NCBI GenBank assembly: GCA_949775045.1
Contig: OX459103.1
Span: 1,137,501-1,201,500, forward strand
Direction: 5' to 3'
Source: Metridium senile
Lineage: Eukaryota > Cnidaria > Anthozoa > Actiniaria > Metridiidae
DNA: 64,000 bases
The position numbers were made by a program, and so were the translations under genes. The notes beneath the pieces were generated by a model that saw only the letters and a list, made by a program, of their open reading frames with translations, had not been told where the DNA came from and made no database searches. Below, one piece after another: positions 54,513 to 64,000 of this stretch; the first letter of the stretch is position 1; each line of letters starts with the position of its first letter.

Positions 54513-57500
54513 CTGTTAAAAACAACATATAACATTGCATTAACAACGACGACGACGATGATGATGATGATGATGATGCAATCATGGCTCTAATTGAACA
54601 ACATGATGCTGTCTTCCCGCAACCTCGTTCCCAAGGCCCTCTCCCTTCCCGCCCAACCCAAAAGGGAAGGGAGAGGGCCCTGGTAACGAGGCTGTCTCAT
54701 AGCCCATAATACTACATGCATCTTCATCGCTTACCGTATAGGTGTAGGGCTGTAGTTGCTAGTCATTTCCTGAGCAACACCTTCCTTGCTGTACGATGCA
54801 CACCAATTCTAAAGAATAGGAAACAGACAAAATACAATAAAAGGGCAAATAACGAAATGGAAATAGAGAAGACAGTGGAAAAGGAACAAAAACAGAAGAA
54901 GTAATCAAAACAAAGGCAAATAGCCTCAAAACAGGCGTTCTATTTGGTTTTTTTTTTTGTTGGGAAAATCGGGTTTTGGGGAGGCCTGTTTTGCAGGCTA
55001 TCAAACAAAGTGAGAACAATGTATTTGGTACCTGCGCAAAGCTCACAAAGAATACTTGTTCATTGGTCAGTTGCAGTATTGGTAATACTGACTCGTTACC
55101 ATTCTCCTCAACCCAGGTACGATAAGACGTTAATGCTAACTTGATTCCACCGTTATCTGCTATGTTCTCTGATAGACTTCTTTGGCCGTTCACCTGACAT
55201 TAGAAGGATATAGATATTTATTATATAACATATAGTGGTATACCGAGTGATGTCAACTAGATAAAAAGCCTATCCTAGTCATGAAGATATCATTTTTTTT
55301 TTCAATCTGTTATATAATAAACAGAACATTACATGTGCGCTTGGAGATATGAATTTTATCTTCTCGTGTTGAAAAGATATCTTATCAACACTCGAAGATA
55401 AAATTCATATTTCCACGCGCCCATGTAATATCCTCTATATAGATACTGTAGCTTATGACAGACAGACAGTCGGACAAGAAGGCAGGCACACATGTACAGA
55501 CACACCTACAGATATAGACAGACATACAAACTTGCCAGGGCCGTTCACCTGATATCATAAGGATATAGACTATGTATACCAGATAGCTTATGACATACAG
55601 TCATTTGACAAAACGTTGTCGCCGACCGGCTTCGCGACTACGCGACAAGCCCAAGCGGGAGTATGGGTAAAAATCACTGAAGCAATACATTTTTAGCACG
55701 CGCTATAGAATATGCTGAAATATGGCGAGTACATGAATGAATGAATGTGTGCTTTCACATTCTGTACCGTTGTATAGAGCGTGGAGATATCGACAAGTAA
55801 ATAAATAATTCTTCAGTTTTCATGCAGAGGATTTGTGTCATCCAAATCAATCGCCAGAGTAAATCTAATAGAAACAAAACACTGAGCTGAGAGCTCAAGA
55901 TGTTGATAATATATGCAGCTAACTGCTTCAGTGATTTCTACCCATACTCCTTTTAGGGCTAGTCGCGTAGTCGCGAAGCCGGTCGGCGACAACGTTTTAA
56001 TTGTTAAATGACTGTATACATAAACACAGACACACAGATAGATAGAGAGTTGAAAGACAGGCACAGAGAGTAAGATAGAACTGACCGAAGTGACTGAAAG
56101 AGACCTGATCATGTACGAACAAATTAATAAGATTGACATTAACTCACATGATTTCCATAAAAAGTGTATTTTGTGTACTGGTCGACAAGACATTGAGATT
56201 TGTTTTGAAACTCATTAAGAGTGACTTGAGACCACCAGTCATGGCGTCGTCCATTCTCGTCGTAGTTTTTACCTTGAACAAAACACAACATGTATATGTA
56301 TTTAGAGGAACGGATCAGGGAGGAGGGAGTAACAGCAAAAATAAACAGCGAGGAGGGAGAAATAGAGGGAACTAGAGGGAAAATTAAAATATAAAGAGAG
56401 GAGGGGCAAGGTCGATTTTAGCTAATTAATTATTTAACTATAAGATTTTAATATAAGACTGATTGTAATATTATTTGGGACAATTTTATGCGAACGGCTT
56501 ATCTCTGAAATACAAACTATAAAATAGTTTAAGTTTGTACTATTTGCGCTCTAATAAATAGCCTCAACAGAAAGAACAAAGAAAATCAGGGAGGATGAAG
56601 AAATGTGGGAGGAAGCTAAGGATATTATAATCCCTGTTCCCCTCCCCTCTCCCCTCGTTGTCGCAGCCGGAGCTACCGGTCCACACTCTAAAGCCTGCAA
56701 AGGATGTCGGTTACATGGACTTAATTTGTGATTCATTGCACGTTTTTAAAATAAATATTTCTACTATTTATATCTACCACAACAAGAACTTGTTATGGTC
56801 ATATAACACAAACAAGTACAACCAAAATATGCTATGAATAAATCGATTACAAGAGAAGAAATACCGACATCCTTTGCAGACTTCAGAGTGTGGACTGTGG
56901 CTTTGTTTGCGACAACGATTATTGAAATAGGTGTATATAAACACTAAGTGAAATCACATTTCTGGTGATCAAAAACGTGTAAATTTGTAATGATCGAAGT
57001 ATCGGTTTCCTTTTGTATTCGATGCTTCTGGTTTAGTAATAGAGACTAAATAGTCACTAAATAACTGTGGGCAAGTTATTTCGTTATTCTGGTGTTTTAG
57101 GTTTAATAGAATTGAGCAAGTAAGCAGCTGAATTACCTGAATCATCAAAGCCATGGGTCAGTTCGTGTCCTATTACTGTCCCTATTCCACCAAAATTGAC
57201 CGCACTGCATAGAAGATAAAGTCACATTAGTCATCAAATGTTATCACCATCAGCACTATAATCATTAGCGTCATTGTCACTATCATCATCGTTATCATCA
57301 TCATCACTATTGATCATTAACGTCATTGTCAACATCATCATCGTTATCATCGTTATCATCACCATCATCATCGTTATCATCATCATCACCATCATCATTA
57401 TCACCATCGTTATCCGGCATCATCATCGTTATCATCATCATCACCATCATCATTATCATCATCATCATCACCACCACCGTCATCATCACCATCATTATCA

Positions 57501-60500
57501 TCATCATCATCAGTTTGTCATACCTAGTGTATTTACCGCTGTAGAATGGAGGTTGTAGTATTGCAACAGGAAAGACTGAAAACACACATAATAATATGAC
57601 TACAATTACCACAGGTGACCCAGACAAGCATGATAATAATTACCACTAGTAACCCAGGCAAACATGATACGAATTACCACAGCTGGTAAACAAAGCATTC
57701 ACTAAGGATATCTTACCCATTCTGTTGAAGCTGTCTTCGTACTGTGCGTTGATTTCCACGGGTGACATACTCCACCTAGAACAAAATAGTCGGTACTAGT
57801 TCGGTTTCAGTCGATCGATAACAACTCGTTATTTGTCGGTTATTTCTTGCTTTCGGCAGCTAGTCAATATTCAATATATATTAAGGTTGTTTTAGATCCT
57901 CGGTTACAGCTGGTGTTATTCGTTAAGTACTCGGTGTAAGTCGTTAGGTACTCGGTGTAAGTCGTCAGGTACTCGTTGTATGTCGTTAACTACTCGGTGT
58001 AACTGGTTTATTGGTCTGTCTAAGTTGTCAGGTACCCCCTGATGCATGTCGTCAGGTCGGTGTTGCTTGGTTACTTACTGTTCATCGTCACGTGGTTTTC
58101 CAACCAAAGTGTACTGACGTTTCGTCCAGAAGTTCAGCAGAGATAGATAGTTTTCAAAATACTTGGTCTTGTTGATGACAATCTAAACATGTAAAACGAA
58201 CACATTGGCCATGACTAATAAACAATGTATGTCATGATAGATCAACTAGAGTAGAGTACAAACACTAAAAGTGTGCAACATAAATACCACTAAATACTGC
58301 TAAATTATGCAAATTCTTTTGTTCTCTATTGTTTAATCAACACTATTTAGTGGTAAATAGTACAAAGTATTGCACACTTTTAGTGTTTGTACTCTACCAA
58401 ATAGTTAACTGTATACACTTTATATACAGTGGTACCTCTATTAAGCGGTCACCCTCGGGACCTCCAAAGTGGCCGCTTAATAGAGGTTGGCCGCTGAATA
58501 GAGGTATAGAATAGGTATAGGAAAAGATTTGGGACTTTGATATTAATGACAAATAGCGTTACGTGTACTTACATTATTGTAGACAGTGTCCAGCGTTGTG
58601 TTGTTCATGATGAAATCAGGGTAACCTATCACTTCCTTTAGCAACTGAGCCTACAGTGATTGGTGTAACAAACATGAATTATTAATGATGGAGACAGGCA
58701 ATAACATGATGGTGATGATAAAAATAGACGATGGTGATAATAAAAATGGATTATGATGGTGATGATGACGACGGTGATTATGATGATAAAAATTGATGAT
58801 GGTGCTATGGTGGTGGTAATAATGTGGTAATGATAATAAAGTGATGATGGCAATGACCATAACTGTAATAATGATGATGATGATAGTAAAGATAACAATG
58901 TTGTTATGTTTGTTGTTGCTGATGATGATGCGATGCTAACCATAATGATATTTATGATACTTTTTGTTACCTTTGATTTAGCGTTAACATTAGTCTCATC
59001 ATCCATCCATATGTTCTCTCTGAGGTTCGATATAAACGTATTACGGATTCTCTCAGTTGCACTAAGAATCTAAAAGAAATTAAATTAACTCATGTGATTG
59101 TAGTTGAGGTTGTTAAGATGTGTCTATTTATCGTGGGGTTATTTAATAACTCCTGTGATATATTCAGAAGCATGCCCCAGATAGTGTTCCGTAAATGCCC
59201 AGAGCGTGTTCCGAAATTGTTGCGAATGTGCTCGTGGAATGATTTTCATTATATAAGGTTTAAATGTCGCAAAAATAATTGCAATGACATCCCGAAGATG
59301 TTCCGAATGTATTTCGAAGTTACTCCGAGTATGTCCGAATGTGCTCCGAGTATGTCCGAATGTATTCCGAGTATGTCCGAATGTAGTTCTCACCCATTGT
59401 TTATTTCCTCCTTTAAATTTCTTGTCCACGAACACTCTTGTCAGCGGTAGTCCAAATCCCTTCAGGCTCGAGAGCTCATCCATGCAGGTATCCTCTCGGT
59501 CGGCTTGGGACCAAGTCTTGCCAATCGATCTTTTAAAGTAACCATGGAGATGCCAAAGGTTCTGCCCCAGCTTAAGATGTAGTTCATATACAACCTTCCA
59601 CATAAGGTAGTTGGCTAGGGTTCTGGAATAAATGGAAAAGAAACTTTGTAAAAAAATATTGGGCTACCTGTGTCAGAATTTAACTGAGGATATAAAGAGA
59701 AAAATTATATTCCATTCCATAAATATATCCTCAATCATGGAAAATACCTGTAAAATTGTTTTAAGCAATTAAAAAAATGTTTGGGGGAAAAAATATGATA
59801 TATAGACCAAAGCCAAAACTTAGCAGCCGCGCCTTTTTGCGCACGGAAATGAGGCTTATTATGCAAACAGAGGGAAAACATTCCGTCGCTAAGGACAAAA
59901 CTACAACTTTATTGACAGCATTTTATAGTCGTTTTTCCACCTTTTTTTTTTTTTAAATACTAGAATTTTCAACTAAATTACCGCTTTCTACGTTATATTT
60001 TACAATAGTTAGTTTTTTTTCAATTTTTAGTAGCATTTTATTTCGTTTTTGACCTTTTTACTGCTTGACTTCACGCCCTTCTGCGATGAAATTATGGAGG
60101 AGGAAAGCGATTCAAAGTCAGGTAAATTGATCTTTTTAACTAATTGAAAAGAAGTTAGTCTTTTTTAGCCATACATATACGACTTCATATAAATTCCTTA
60201 ATTCATTTTCTATCATTTTGTTGGATATTTTTGTTCAAATCGACCTCGCTACGGCATCGAGATATGTTGACATTTTTGCCGTCAATCTGGTTACGAATCG
60301 CTTGCTAGCACAATATACCTTTAATTTCAATTGTTAATGCTTTTTATTTTTAAAATTCTTTGACAACGTGCTTTTTAATATTGTTTTACAGATGAAAGAA
60401 ACAAATAAAACATTCCATGTACCTTTTTCGACAGGGCTTCATTGCTCAAACTATGGTTATAAGAATCGCAGTTACTCGCTTTCCGGTCGAAGAACAATTT

Positions 60501-62658
60501 TTCACTTTAATATATTGAGGTCAATGCCAATTCCATGGACATCCTTCTGAATATGAATACCTTTTTTTCACTGCCGTTTCTCTATACATTTCACAATGAA
60601 CAAAATCAGCAAAATAGTTATCCATTTTTTATAAAACTATCTCTCTTTTTTGCTCTAAGGTGGTTGTGATAGCTAATGGCACCAAAAAGTCTACAAATCT
60701 CGATGCCGTAACGAGGTCGATTTGAACAAAAATATCCAACAAAATGATTGATAATTAACTAAAAATTCGATCTGAAGTCGTATGTATGGCTTAAAATGGG
60801 CTAATTTTTTTTCAATTAGTTAAAAAGATGAATTTACCTGACTTTGAATCGCTTTTCTCCTCCATAATTTCATCGCCAAAGGGCGTGAAGTCGAGCAATG
60901 TAAAGGTCAAAAACAAAATAAAATGCTACAAAAAATTGAAAAAAAACTAACTATTGTAAAATATAACGTAGAAAGCGGTAATTTAGTTGAAAATTCTAGT
61001 ATTTTACAAAAGAAAAAGGTGGAAAAACGACTATAAAATGCTGTCAATGAAGTTGTAGTTTTGTCCTTAGCGACGGAATGTTTTTCCTCTGTTTGCATAA
61101 TAAGCCTCATTTCCGTGCGCTATAAAGGCGCGGCTGCTAAGTTTTGGCTTTGGTCTATATCGACCATACTGTGGTACTAACTCAGCTCACTTACTTACTA
61201 GGGCTCAGGCCCCCTAAGAGAATTGAAAAACTAAATAAAATAAAATATAAAAAAATGGGACGATTCCTCCGGGACATTCTATGAAGCTGAAGCATGGAAT
61301 CGACTTAACATGTAGGATTAAGATTTCGGCCCAATCCGCGCTATCCCGACAGAAAACCTAAGAGAGAACCAGCCCCTAGACTATAAACGGTTTACCCCTT
61401 TGCGCTAACTAAGCAACTATCAATTTCATTGTTATGCTAATGTACCGAATAACCAATCAGTGTTTGCTCAGTACTCCTGTTATGCCACGTGACCATTAAA
61501 CTATGCCTGAAGTTTGGTAATAACATCCTTTGGGACTTAAAGAAATTTGCGCAACCAATCAAGAGAGAAAATGATAAACTATTAACACATTAAAATGTAC
61601 AAACGACCAAAGCGCCATTTGCGGTGAAATGCAACTCAGTGTGGCCACGTTTACGAGGTTATAGTTCATAATTCGTAACATGCTCAACGTATTCGCCTCG
61701 AATATGAATACGAATATTGGTAAATACCACAAGAAAACACTATCAGGAACAAAGTTTGTTTTTCGAGAATTATGCTAGAATTATAACGATATAGAAGCTA
61801 GACCGTATTTGTGATTCGAAAGCTAATGGCTTTGCTACGGAATATTTGGCGATTGACTCACGAAGACTCACGAAGGCTTACGAAGACTCACGAAGACGCA
61901 TGAAGGCTCACGAAGGCTCACGAAGGCTCACGAAGACTAACTAAGACTCACGAAGGATCACGAAGACTCACGAAGGCTCACGAAGGTAAGCTAGAATTAA
62001 AGCTTGTAAACTACGAGTGCATGAATGGCGTGATTTCCTTTTAGTTCTATGATTGTATTATCAAAGTGGCGAGTTATTAGTGGTGTTACTTCAATGCGGC
62101 TGTTTTCATACCATTGGGTTACCTGTGGTGCGTTGTTAAAAATATATTTGTTATTGTTTGTTGAATGTTTATTACTCAGGCTACCACGCAGGGGAGCCTA
62201 AGTCTAGGTTTATCTTTTCTATCTATGGGTCTATCGTTGTGTCGAGATTACACATGACGTAATGCCACAGGTAAACCACAACTACTCTAAGACGTAGCCT
62301 GAGTAAACGCACTAAGCGCGTCTAGTTAGTTTAAAATTCCGCACTCATTTAAATAGGAACATGAAAAATGCGCTTTATAAGTATCAGATTATTATAGATT
62401 AGTGATAATGTAAACTTAACATGTAATATTGCGTTGAAATCAAAATAAAGTCAAAAGTCAAGTCAAAGTCACATGTATTATAAAAGTGAGCCAGTTTACA
62501 ATATGTACCTTTTGGGCGTGACCTTTATGAGTTTCATCAATCCTTTAAAGTAACGCATTCCATTCATTATGACCACAGTGTCCCGTGATACCTGTCCAGT
62601 TGGTATTACTTGTTGAAGAACATACAACCAGTCGATCTAAAAATAGAACAACGCTGAT

Positions 62659-62692
<34 letters not shown>

Positions 62693-63731
62693 GTTAATAA
62701 TAATGATGATGATGATGGTGGTGGTGGTAATAATAATGATGATGATGATGGCGGTAATAATGATGGTGGTGGTGGTAATGATGATGGCGGTAATAATGAT
62801 GGTGGTGGTGGTAATGATGATGGCGGTAATAATGATGGTGGTGGTGGTGGTGGTGGTGGTAATGATGATGGCGGTAATGATGATGACGCGCGATGATATG
62901 GAGGTAATTATGATGATGACGACAGCGGCGATGATGATACTATGTTGCCAATGATGATTGTTTGTTGTTGATGGTGATTGATGATGATGATGATATGATG
63001 GTGTTATTAATGATGACCATGCTTTATAATAATATATATAATAATAAAGATGTAATAGGATGCTCATCATTGTGAATAGGGAACTTCAGATTTGACAACG
63101 AGTACGAGATTGAGTACATTGGCCTTTTTTAACATTGGCCTTTTGTGTATTGTTGAAAATGAATTACATTCCACTTCTTGTTTTTATATATTTGGTGTCT
63201 CAATCTATACACAAGACTAATTCATCATCAACAAAACACAGAAGGCCAATTTGAAAACTTGTACTCGTACTTAATCTCGTACTCGTTATCAAATCTGAAG
63301 TTCCTTATTGTTGTTGCTGCTACTGCTGGTGATGATGGTGATGATGATGATGTTGAAGAAGATGATGTTGATGGTGCATGTTGAGTCTGATGATGGTGGT
63401 GGTGACGGTGATGCATGATCACGAAGGCTGTGATGGTGGTAATGGTAATGGTGATAATGAAGATGACTTACAGGAGTAATATCTAATTGTAATTCTAGTT
63501 CCGACATATTCATCTTGCTGTAGTCAATGTTGGATTCTGGAAGGGCGATCTGTGAAAAGAATAAATCACATCAGAATAGTAGAATTTGGCTGGATACTGT
63601 ATATTTATGCAATAATATTTGGTAATATACCTTGGCAAGTTTTCTTTCAAAGTGAAGTACATCTCGCAACTCTAGACTTGTTGTTGCAATACCAAGTTCT
63701 TGGGTAACATTTACCATAAACTGATAGAGTT
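54413..63731 (-). CDS. Gene C: M13 metallopeptidase, exons 5-19; 5' end beyond the right edge
   Basis: Third paralogue in the tandem array. Fourteen exons encode the last 485 residues and the stop. The zinc motif HELTH (exon 14), SENIADNGG (exon 16) and the C-terminal KKCGLW are intact, and substrate-binding INAQY is close to the family N-A-x-Y. The residue matching neprilysin H711 is Tyr (NYSPTPIR in exon 18), while the Arg six residues later is kept. Gene B exons 16 and 17 are one continuous exon here (55032-55193). No convincing exon 4 is visible between 63731 and 64000, so exons 1-4 are taken to lie to the right. The stop is about 0.9 kb upstream of gene B's distal first exon. Confidence 0.92.
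54622..54691. mobile_element. Foldback element, CCTCGTTCCCAGGGCC family, copy 4
   Basis: CCTCGTTCCCAAGGCCCTCT and its inverse GGCCCTGGTAACGAGG, in gene C intron 18. Confidence 0.82.
54735..54808 (-). CDS. Gene C exon 18
   Basis: 74 nt reading [20 protein letters not shown] then PTPIR. The position of neprilysin H711 holds Tyr. Donor CG|GTAAGC. Confidence 0.92.
55032..55193 (-). CDS. Gene C exon 16/17 (fused; third zinc ligand)
   Basis: 54 codons in phase 0. Starts [20 protein letters not shown], continues [11 protein letters not shown] and ends [11 protein letters not shown] before GTACCA. It covers what gene B splits into exons 16 and 17 with a 363 bp intron. Its length, 162 nt, is close to the 66 + 93 nt of gene B. 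Confidence 0.93.
55328..55432. mobile_element. Small foldback MITE (GATATGAATTTTATCTTC)
   Basis: GAGATATGAATTTTATCTTC and its inverse GAAGATAAAATTCATATTTC with ATTACATG ends, 105 bp, in gene C intron 15. Confidence 0.8.
55596..56016. mobile_element. MITE with about 90 bp inverted ends (AACGTTGTCGCCGACCGG)
   Basis: TACAGTCATTTGACAAAACG and TTGTCGCCGACCGGCTTCGC run into CGACTACGCGAC; the inverse lies at 55930-56016. Confidence 0.88.
56148..56272 (-). CDS. Gene C exon 15
   Basis: 125 nt reading [20 protein letters not shown] at the start and [16 protein letters not shown] at the end. Donor CAT|GTGAGT. Confidence 0.93.
56658..56938. mobile_element. Second copy of the TGCAAAGGATGTCGGTA MITE
   Basis: Reverse-orientation relative of 24724-25015, sharing CCTGCAAAGGATGTCGGT ends and ATATAACACAAACAAGTACA inside. 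It lies in gene C intron 14. Confidence 0.85.
57137..57204 (-). CDS. Gene C exon 14 (zinc site HExxH)
   Basis: 68 nt reading [20 protein letters not shown] then DSG. [11 protein letters not shown] is the canonical M13 zinc motif. Confidence 0.95.
57235..57520. repeat. (TCA)n microsatellite in gene C intron 13
   Basis: TCATCATCG/TCATCACCA triplets between exons 13 and 14. Confidence 0.88.
57524..57575 (-). CDS. Gene C exon 13
   Basis: 52 nt reading [17 protein letters not shown], the ILQPPFY motif. Donor AG|GTATGA in phase 2, next to a (TCA)n intron. Confidence 0.92.
57717..57775 (-). CDS. Gene C exon 12 (substrate-binding segment)
   Basis: 59 nt reading [25 protein letters not shown] keeps the Asn-Ala pair that contacts substrate in M13 enzymes. 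Donor G|GTAAGA in phase 1. Confidence 0.9.
57895..58015. repeat. About 20 bp tandem repeat (TACTCGGTGTAAGTCGT)
   Basis: Five imperfect copies in gene C intron 11; the minus strand thus carries several ACTTACACC words. Confidence 0.75.
58079..58182 (-). CDS. Gene C exon 11
   Basis: 104 nt, [20 protein letters not shown] at the start and LVGKPRDDE at the end, donor CA|GTAAGT in phase 2. GKPRDDxxW is the family motif across the exon junction. Confidence 0.9.
58254..58394. mobile_element. TA-flanked MITE (GAGTACAAAC family), copy 3
   Basis: 141 bp with almost perfect ends GAGTACAAACACTAAAAGTG and CACTTTTAGTGTTTGTACTC, flanked by TA on both sides. Confidence 0.9.
58573..58650 (-). CDS. Gene C exon 10
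   Basis: 26 codons in phase 0, [20 protein letters not shown] then DTVYNN, donor AAT|GTAAGT. Confidence 0.9.
58685..58950. repeat. (GATGGT)-rich repeat in gene C intron 9
   Basis: Imperfect GATGGTGATAAT triplets. Confidence 0.8.
58971..59069 (-). CDS. Gene C exon 9
   Basis: 33 codons in phase 0 starting [20 protein letters not shown] and ending [13 protein letters not shown], donor AAG|GTAACA. Confidence 0.9.
59305..59393. repeat. 18 bp tandem repeat just after the gene C exon 8 donor
   Basis: Four copies of CGAGTATGTCCGAATGT. On the minus strand each adds TFGHTR in the exon 8 frame. Confidence 0.85.
59394..59622 (-). CDS. Gene C exon 8
   Basis: 229 nt, the same length as gene A exon 8, reading [19 protein letters not shown] at the start and [17 protein letters not shown] at the end, before GTGAGA. 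An 18 bp repeat keeps the frame open past the donor. Confidence 0.91.
59800..61160. mobile_element. Large foldback transposon, 464 bp arms
   Basis: Left arm 59800-60263 and right arm 60697-61160 are inverted copies with few differences (ends ATATAGACCAAAGCCAAAAC and its inverse). The centre of about 430 bp holds a plus-strand open frame, 60389-60550. I see no convincing target-site duplication. It lies in gene C intron 7. Confidence 0.9.
60389..60550 (+). pseudogene. Possible decayed THAP domain inside the foldback
   Basis: After an acceptor-like TTTTACAG the frame reads [12 protein letters not shown], then RRTIFHFNI and a W at the end. This resembles a THAP DNA-binding domain (C-x-x-x-G-C-x-N-R, then F-H-x-F-P and W) with the second Cys changed to Tyr and the Pro lost. 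THAP domains occur in P-element-type transposases and in host proteins. In the arms at about 60091, ATGGAGGAGGAAAGCGATTC precedes a GTAAAT donor-like site and could be a first exon, but the phases do not join. Low confidence. Confidence 0.35.
61161..62508. other. Gene C intron 7, remaining part
   Basis: Contains a minisatellite of (CACGAAGGCT) decamers at 61855-61985 and an inverted pair CTCAGGCTAC near 62176 and GTAGCCTGAG near 62295. No gene seen. Confidence 0.5.
62509..62636 (-). CDS. Gene C exon 7
   Basis: 128 nt beginning [20 protein letters not shown] and ending KVTPKR across the split codon, donor AG|GTACAT in phase 2. IDWL matches gene B exon 7. The upstream intron is a (GATGGT)n repeat. 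Confidence 0.88.
62655..63000. repeat. (GATGGT/GGTAAT)n repeat in gene C intron 6
   Basis: Blocks of GATGGTGGTGGTGGTAATGA repeat with TGATGGCGGTAATAA, starting a few bases from the exon 7 acceptor. Confidence 0.88.
63310..63470. repeat. (GATGGT)-rich repeat touching the gene C exon 6 donor
   Basis: Imperfect GATGATGTTGAAGA and GGTGGTGATGGT triplets up to the donor at 63470-63471. Confidence 0.8.
63472..63549 (-). CDS. Gene C exon 6
   Basis: 26 codons in phase 0: [20 protein letters not shown] then QLDITP, donor CCT|GTAAGT. The MSEL block aligns with KVSEL of genes A and B. Confidence 0.82.
63630..63731 (-). CDS. Gene C exon 5 (first one seen)
   Basis: 34 codons in phase 0 from acceptor [27 protein letters not shown] at the start and FERKLAK at the end, donor AAG|GTATAT. 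Shorter than the 40 codons of genes A and B but in the matching place, before the exon 6 equivalent. Confidence 0.8.
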
Positions 63732-63937
63732 TCTATGAAATACAACATCTGGAGGTTACAATATATACCAATACATATCTTCAAACCAGATAGATAATTA
63801 TAATAATAGCTTTTATTTAAACACGATAAGTTTACAAAATAGATCAAAAGCAAAATTCTTTTTGTTGTCTTGCTTCACGCATCTCATGATTGTTTTCTGT
63901 ACGCGACTTTAAATAGCGTTCAACAAGCTACTCTCTA
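63732..63937. other. Gene C intron 4 region, no exon found
   Basis: Expected place of exon 4 if introns are short; the minus strand shows no matching sequence with a valid acceptor and donor. Confidence 0.5.
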
Positions 63938-64000
63938 GCCTCCGTTGCAGACGTCTTAGGTAGTTCGCTCCCCTCCCCCACATAAGACGTCGGCAACGGA
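63938..64000. mobile_element. Foldback element at the right edge
   Basis: CTCCGTTGCAGACGTCTTA answers TAAGACGTCGGCAACGGA around CTCCCCTCCCCCA. The right end may continue past the window. Confidence 0.75.

Overview
The window is eukaryotic genomic DNA: AT-rich, intron-rich and packed with microsatellites, minisatellites and short palindromic transposons. The repeat style and the protein sequences suggest an invertebrate, most likely an anthozoan cnidarian (sea anemone or coral). That assignment is a judgement from repeat style and gene structure, not a proof.

All recognisable host genes lie on the minus strand. They form a head-to-tail tandem array of three M13 zinc metallopeptidases (neprilysin / endothelin-converting-enzyme family), called here gene C (right, 5' end outside the window), gene B (middle, complete) and gene A (left, 3' end outside the window). 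Gene C has exons 5 to 19 between 63731 and its stop at 54413. Gene B runs from 53475 to its stop at 26500, with 19 exon positions. Gene A runs from 21432 to at least 3410, with exons 1 to 10. I reconstructed the exons from splice sites, reading phase and alignment of the three paralogues. Exon order and phases agree between genes, except that gene C has one exon where gene B has exons 16 and 17.

The most interesting gene-level feature is that A and B each carry two alternative first exons in the same order. A distal exon encodes a signal peptide (predicted secreted form) and a proximal exon encodes a cytosolic tail plus one transmembrane helix (predicted type II membrane form). All four end in phase 1 just after the first M13 cysteine pair and can join the same exon 2. 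Gene B shows a second pattern: exons 2, 7 and 9 each have tandem partial copies of one exon edge with its splice site, lying in the flanking intron. One extra exon 2 donor would add 30 residues in frame.

Region by region: 1-2810 is a satellite of about 110 bp units; 3410-10669 holds gene A exons 2-10 with intronic repeats; 10670-21432 holds gene A intron 1, its two first exons, a 192 bp satellite and a truncated LINE; 21433-26499 is intergenic with nested TA-flanked MITEs; 26500-38072 holds gene B exons 2-19; 38290-41330 is a satellite of about 515 bp units apparently seeded by a MITE end; 41331-53475 holds gene B's two first exons, a SINE and a 112 bp satellite; 54413-64000 holds gene C with several foldback elements, including one of 1.36 kb with 464 bp arms and a possible decayed THAP domain. 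Most long open frames in the window are readings of tandem repeats and are not genes. I saw no convincing plus-strand host gene, no rRNA and no intact tRNA gene.
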